Below are positions 12,165 to 13,760 of a stretch of DNA of 13,760 bases, piece by piece. The position numbers were made by a program, and so were the translations under genes. Source of the DNA: an uncultured Pseudobdellovibrionaceae bacterium. Lineage in GTDB: Bacteria > Bdellovibrionota > Bdellovibrionia > Bdellovibrionales > Bdellovibrionaceae. The first letter of the stretch is position 1; each line of letters starts with the position of its first letter. The DNA is taken from assembly GCA_937900305.1 (NCBI GenBank), contig CALCCV010000218.1, forward strand, positions 1-13,760, written 5' to 3'. Under the pieces are notes generated by a model, which saw only the letters and a program-made list of their open reading frames with translations, did not search any database and was not told the origin of the DNA.

Positions 12165-12683
12165 CTACCTAGATGCCTCTACTAACGTTTTGTACTTAGA
12201 AAGTCCTCTCTCAAAGTGCTTACCCATCATCGATTCCATAAACAAACCGAAGTAACGGCTAAAATAAGAGAGATCTTGATCGAAGGTCCAAGTCATTTCT
12301 GTTGTTGCGTCCGATTTAGCTTTGGTAATCCAATAGACCATTCCCTCGCCACTCATTGGTTTATAAAACTCCATCTTAACACCAATCTTTTGCTCAGGTT
12401 CGATTGTCGCGATGGTCATTTTTCCTTCACCAGTTTTATCACCCTTCCATACCAAATTTGATCCAACACCTTCGCCCGAAACATCGGCCGTATTTGTGGG
12501 ATCACCTTCTGGGAATGGATTCCATTTTACATACTCATTAAGATCCGTCAGTTTTGAAAAAACGGTTCCAACAGGAGCATCAATTTCAATGGAGCGCGCC
12601 ATTGAAAATTTAGATGGCAAGAACACTGGTAAGATCAGTAGAGCTAAAAACACGAGACCAACAACTACAAAAATATTTTTCAC
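12165..12683 (-). CDS. Membrane-anchored SRPBCC (polyketide cyclase-like) protein
   Basis: A 172-residue protein. Residues 4-22 (IFVVVGLVFLALLILPVFL) form one membrane helix or uncleaved signal. The rest is an SRPBCC fold: SMARSIEIDAPVGTVFSKLT, then DLNEYVKWNPFPEGDP, VGSNLVWKGDKTGEGKMTI, EPEQKIGVKMEFYKPM, ATTEMTWTFDQDLSYFSRYF and the long C-terminal helix GKHFERGLSKYKTLVEA. The K-W-N-P-F motif is typical of the polyketide-cyclase/dehydrase group of membrane-linked SRPBCC proteins. Start is GTG at 12683 with AAGGG about ten bases upstream. Function is unknown; the cavity presumably binds a hydrophobic ligand at the membrane. A 20-codon hydrophobic ORF with an adjoining inverted repeat lies just upstream. 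Confidence 0.85.
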   Translation of the reverse strand: MKNIFVVVGLVFLALLILPVFLPSKFSMARSIEIDAPVGTVFSKLTDLNEYVKWNPFPEGDPTNTADVSGEGVGSNLVWKGDKTGEGKMTIATIEPEQKIGVKMEFYKPMSGEGMVYWITKAKSDATTEMTWTFDQDLSYFSRYFGLFMESMMGKHFERGLSKYKTLVEASR

Positions 12684-12708
12684 TTTAATTTCCCTTTATA
12701 AGTTAAAA

Positions 12709-12771
12709 TCATTGAACAACACCACCAGCCAAAAAAATGGCAGCGAAAAGTCTTTCGGCTATCCATACCAT
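12709..12771 (-). pseudogene. Hydrophobic 20-codon ORF, possible DoxX-like N-terminal remnant or leader peptide
   Basis: An ATG at 12771 opens MVWIAERLFAAIFLAGG plus three residues, then TGA at 12711-12709, 26 bp before the membrane SRPBCC start. The peptide is a single membrane helix ending in a Gly pair, like the first helix of DoxX-family proteins. It is directly preceded by a perfect 11-bp-arm inverted repeat. It could be the stub of a deleted membrane gene or a real short leader. Confidence 0.3.
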
Positions 12772-12798
12772 TGTTCACTTCAAGTAATGAAGTGAACA
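12772..12798. repeat. Perfect inverted repeat, 11-bp arms, abutting an ATG
   Basis: TGTTCACTTCA, five bases, TGAAGTGAACA. On the minus strand it ends directly before the ATG at 12771. It lacks a T-run in the minus direction, so it is more likely an operator or leader hairpin for the membrane SRPBCC unit than a terminator. Confidence 0.8.
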
Positions 12799-13130
12799 GG
12801 AAAAAATAAATGCAGAGCAGGAGAGACACATCGACCTGACAGTTCCATTAATCTATGAAAATGGAGTGACGGTGTTGTTATACACTCGGATTTCGCAATC
12901 ATTTGTATCATGTTTGAATTGAGTTTTTTTGTACCGTTGCAAAATATCGTTTGCTTGTACAAAGCTGTAATAGCCATCTCACTTCTATCACTCTCCACCA
13001 CTGTGTAGGTTTTAGACACTGAGCGCTTTAGGCCGTATTTTCCGCATTAACTCGATTACTTGCCCAGTCCGCAGGTCTATCCATAATATATGAAAATTTT
13101 ATGCCAGTATAACTGGTTCGACCCATTGCC
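12799..13130. other. Gene-poor stretch with no supported gene
   Basis: About 330 AT-rich bases between the inverted repeat and the ASCH gene. A 79-codon minus-strand frame (13019-12780) runs across the inverted repeat, has odd composition and shows no recognisable motif, so it is not called. A small dyad CCAGT-ATA-ACTGG (13104-13116) lies after the ASCH stop and is too weak to call a terminator. Confidence 0.6.
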
Positions 13131-13601
13131 TCATGCATGAAAGACAATTTTGAAGAACTCTGTGATAACCGTAGCATCGTTCAAATCAGAAATTCCCCAA
13201 GCCTTCAAGAACGGCGTGTAAAGCTCAGTATGAACCTTCCTCCAATAACCTATGGATAGGTCACCTTCGCCTTCGGCTGCAGCGATCGACGCGGGAACAT
13301 CCTTGAACTTATGTATGACGATCTTTTCGGTTTTTAGAATACAGCTCGGTTCGCCTTTTCCGTTAAGATAGATCCAAAAACTTCCCACCTGGGGCAGGGG
13401 ATCGCCAGCAGAAAGAAAGTCTTCTACCAAACTGCTGCCGGCCGTCTTTTTGCCACTAAGGTAAAGTGCAAGCAGCTCATCAGTAATTTGTGGATTTCCC
13501 GCATAACCAGACGAAACAAAAGCGTCCTCGAATTCTTCCTTGCCGCCAGCAGAATCGACGTACCTTTGCCAAAACGCGAGCTCAGTCGGCTTGAGGTTCA
13601 T
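13131..13601 (-). CDS. ASCH domain protein
   Basis: A 156-residue protein that matches bacterial ASCH proteins (PUA-like fold) over its length. It has an N-terminal helical part starting MNLKPTELAFWQRYVDSAGG, then LLALYLSGKKTAGSSLVEDF with the conserved G-K-K-T, the GDPLPQVGSFWIYLNGKGEP strand pair, and CILKTEKIVIHKFKDVP. It ends with the GEGDLSIGYWRKVHTELYTP signature of the family. ASCH domains are linked to RNA or modified-nucleoside binding, and some are amidohydrolases acting on acetylated cytidine. The role here is not fixed. The ATG overlaps the upstream gene's TGA (ATGA), so it was translated as a coupled downstream gene. Confidence 0.85.
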   Translation of the reverse strand: MNLKPTELAFWQRYVDSAGGKEEFEDAFVSSGYAGNPQITDELLALYLSGKKTAGSSLVEDFLSAGDPLPQVGSFWIYLNGKGEPSCILKTEKIVIHKFKDVPASIAAAEGEGDLSIGYWRKVHTELYTPFLKAWGISDLNDATVITEFFKIVFHA

Positions 13602-13699
13602 TGATCGACAACCTCAATTGAACCTTCAAGAAGTGAAAACCTAACATCTAAACCTTCGGCGTCAAGTTGTGCGAGTGCGTATCTAGGAACTGTTAGCAT
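13598..13699 (-). pseudogene. 3' fragment of an unidentified gene cut off upstream
   Basis: From an ATG at 13699 there are 33 codons: MLTVPRYALAQLDAEGLDVR, FSLLEGSIEVVDQ, with TGA overlapping the ASCH start by four bases (ATGA). This is the hallmark of coupled genes and implies real coding. The frame is open only about 13 more codons upstream, into sequence that resembles an insertion-sequence end. It is probably the tail of a truncated gene, though a true 33-residue protein is possible. Family not recognised. Confidence 0.4.
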
Positions 13700-13713
13700 C
13701 GGCACTGGAATTA

Positions 13714-13733
13714 CCCCAAAAAAGTGGACACTT
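13714..13733. mobile_element. Possible IS3-family-like terminal sequence
   Basis: CCCCAAAAAAGTGGACACTT resembles the termini of many IS3-family elements. The element itself would lie to the right, outside the window, and no transposase is visible. It coincides with the point where the gene fragment upstream of ASCH loses its coding character. Confidence 0.35.
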
Positions 13734-13760
13734 AAATCCTATGCAGATAAGTTAAATTTC

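Noticed and set aside
12780..13019. A 79-codon minus-strand ORF
   Set aside because: It crosses the inverted repeat at 12772-12798, has unusual composition and no motif or ribosome site.
13104..13116. CCAGT-ATA-ACTGG dyad after the ASCH stop as a terminator
   Set aside because: A five-base stem without a clean T-run is too weak.

Overview
This 13.76 kb window has about 45-47% GC by eye and looks like accessory chromosomal DNA from an environmental Gram-negative bacterium. Signal peptides, a twin-arginine-like YghX-type hydrolase and strong AGGAG ribosome sites fit a proteobacterium or Bdellovibrionota-like organism, but no marker gene fixes the taxonomy and this is only an inference. No rRNA, tRNA, CRISPR array or complete insertion sequence was seen.

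Layout. 1-760: a GNAT fragment and a YCII-domain gene on the minus strand, a collapsed VOC gene upstream of them, and a divergent TetR regulator. 1389-2795: a predicted exported R-S-E-type ADP-ribosyltransferase, tail to tail with the TetR gene. 2981-4099: a frameshifted redoxin remnant, then a YghX/dienelactone hydrolase. 4156-5548: an internally deleted SRPBCC pseudogene and a 60-residue acidic protein on minus, facing an intact SRPBCC-ArsR pair across a control region with two ArsR-type palindromes. 5560-7325: a GNAT-Nudix fusion and a SnoaL/NTF2-like protein whose 5' end is joined to a DoxX-like N-terminus. 7395-9019: a divergent F420-type NAD(P)-binding oxidoreductase and LysR regulator. 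9031-10326: a PhyH-like dioxygenase and a GNAT. 10360-11520: a possible transposase scrap, then an ArsR-SRPBCC pair with an extraordinary palindrome over the ArsR start codon and no usual start codon for the SRPBCC. 11531-13699: unrecognised ORFs, a membrane-anchored SRPBCC protein, a gene-poor stretch, an ASCH protein, and a cut-off gene tail beside an IS3-like end.

How the genes work together. The window is a patchwork of one- or two-gene regulator-enzyme modules (TetR/YCII, ArsR/SRPBCC twice, LysR/oxidoreductase), typical of small-molecule or stress-response accessory DNA, rather than one pathway. Two features stand out. First, genes are eroding: VOC, redoxin, SRPBCC and DoxX-like sequences survive as stubs, and the VOC and SRPBCC stubs keep both ends but have lost the middle. 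Second, several long inverted repeats sit on or against start codons, including a 48-bp palindrome (23 of 24 pairs) centred on an ATG and a perfect 26-bp palindrome abutting another. The most distinctive protein is the predicted secreted ADP-ribosyltransferase.
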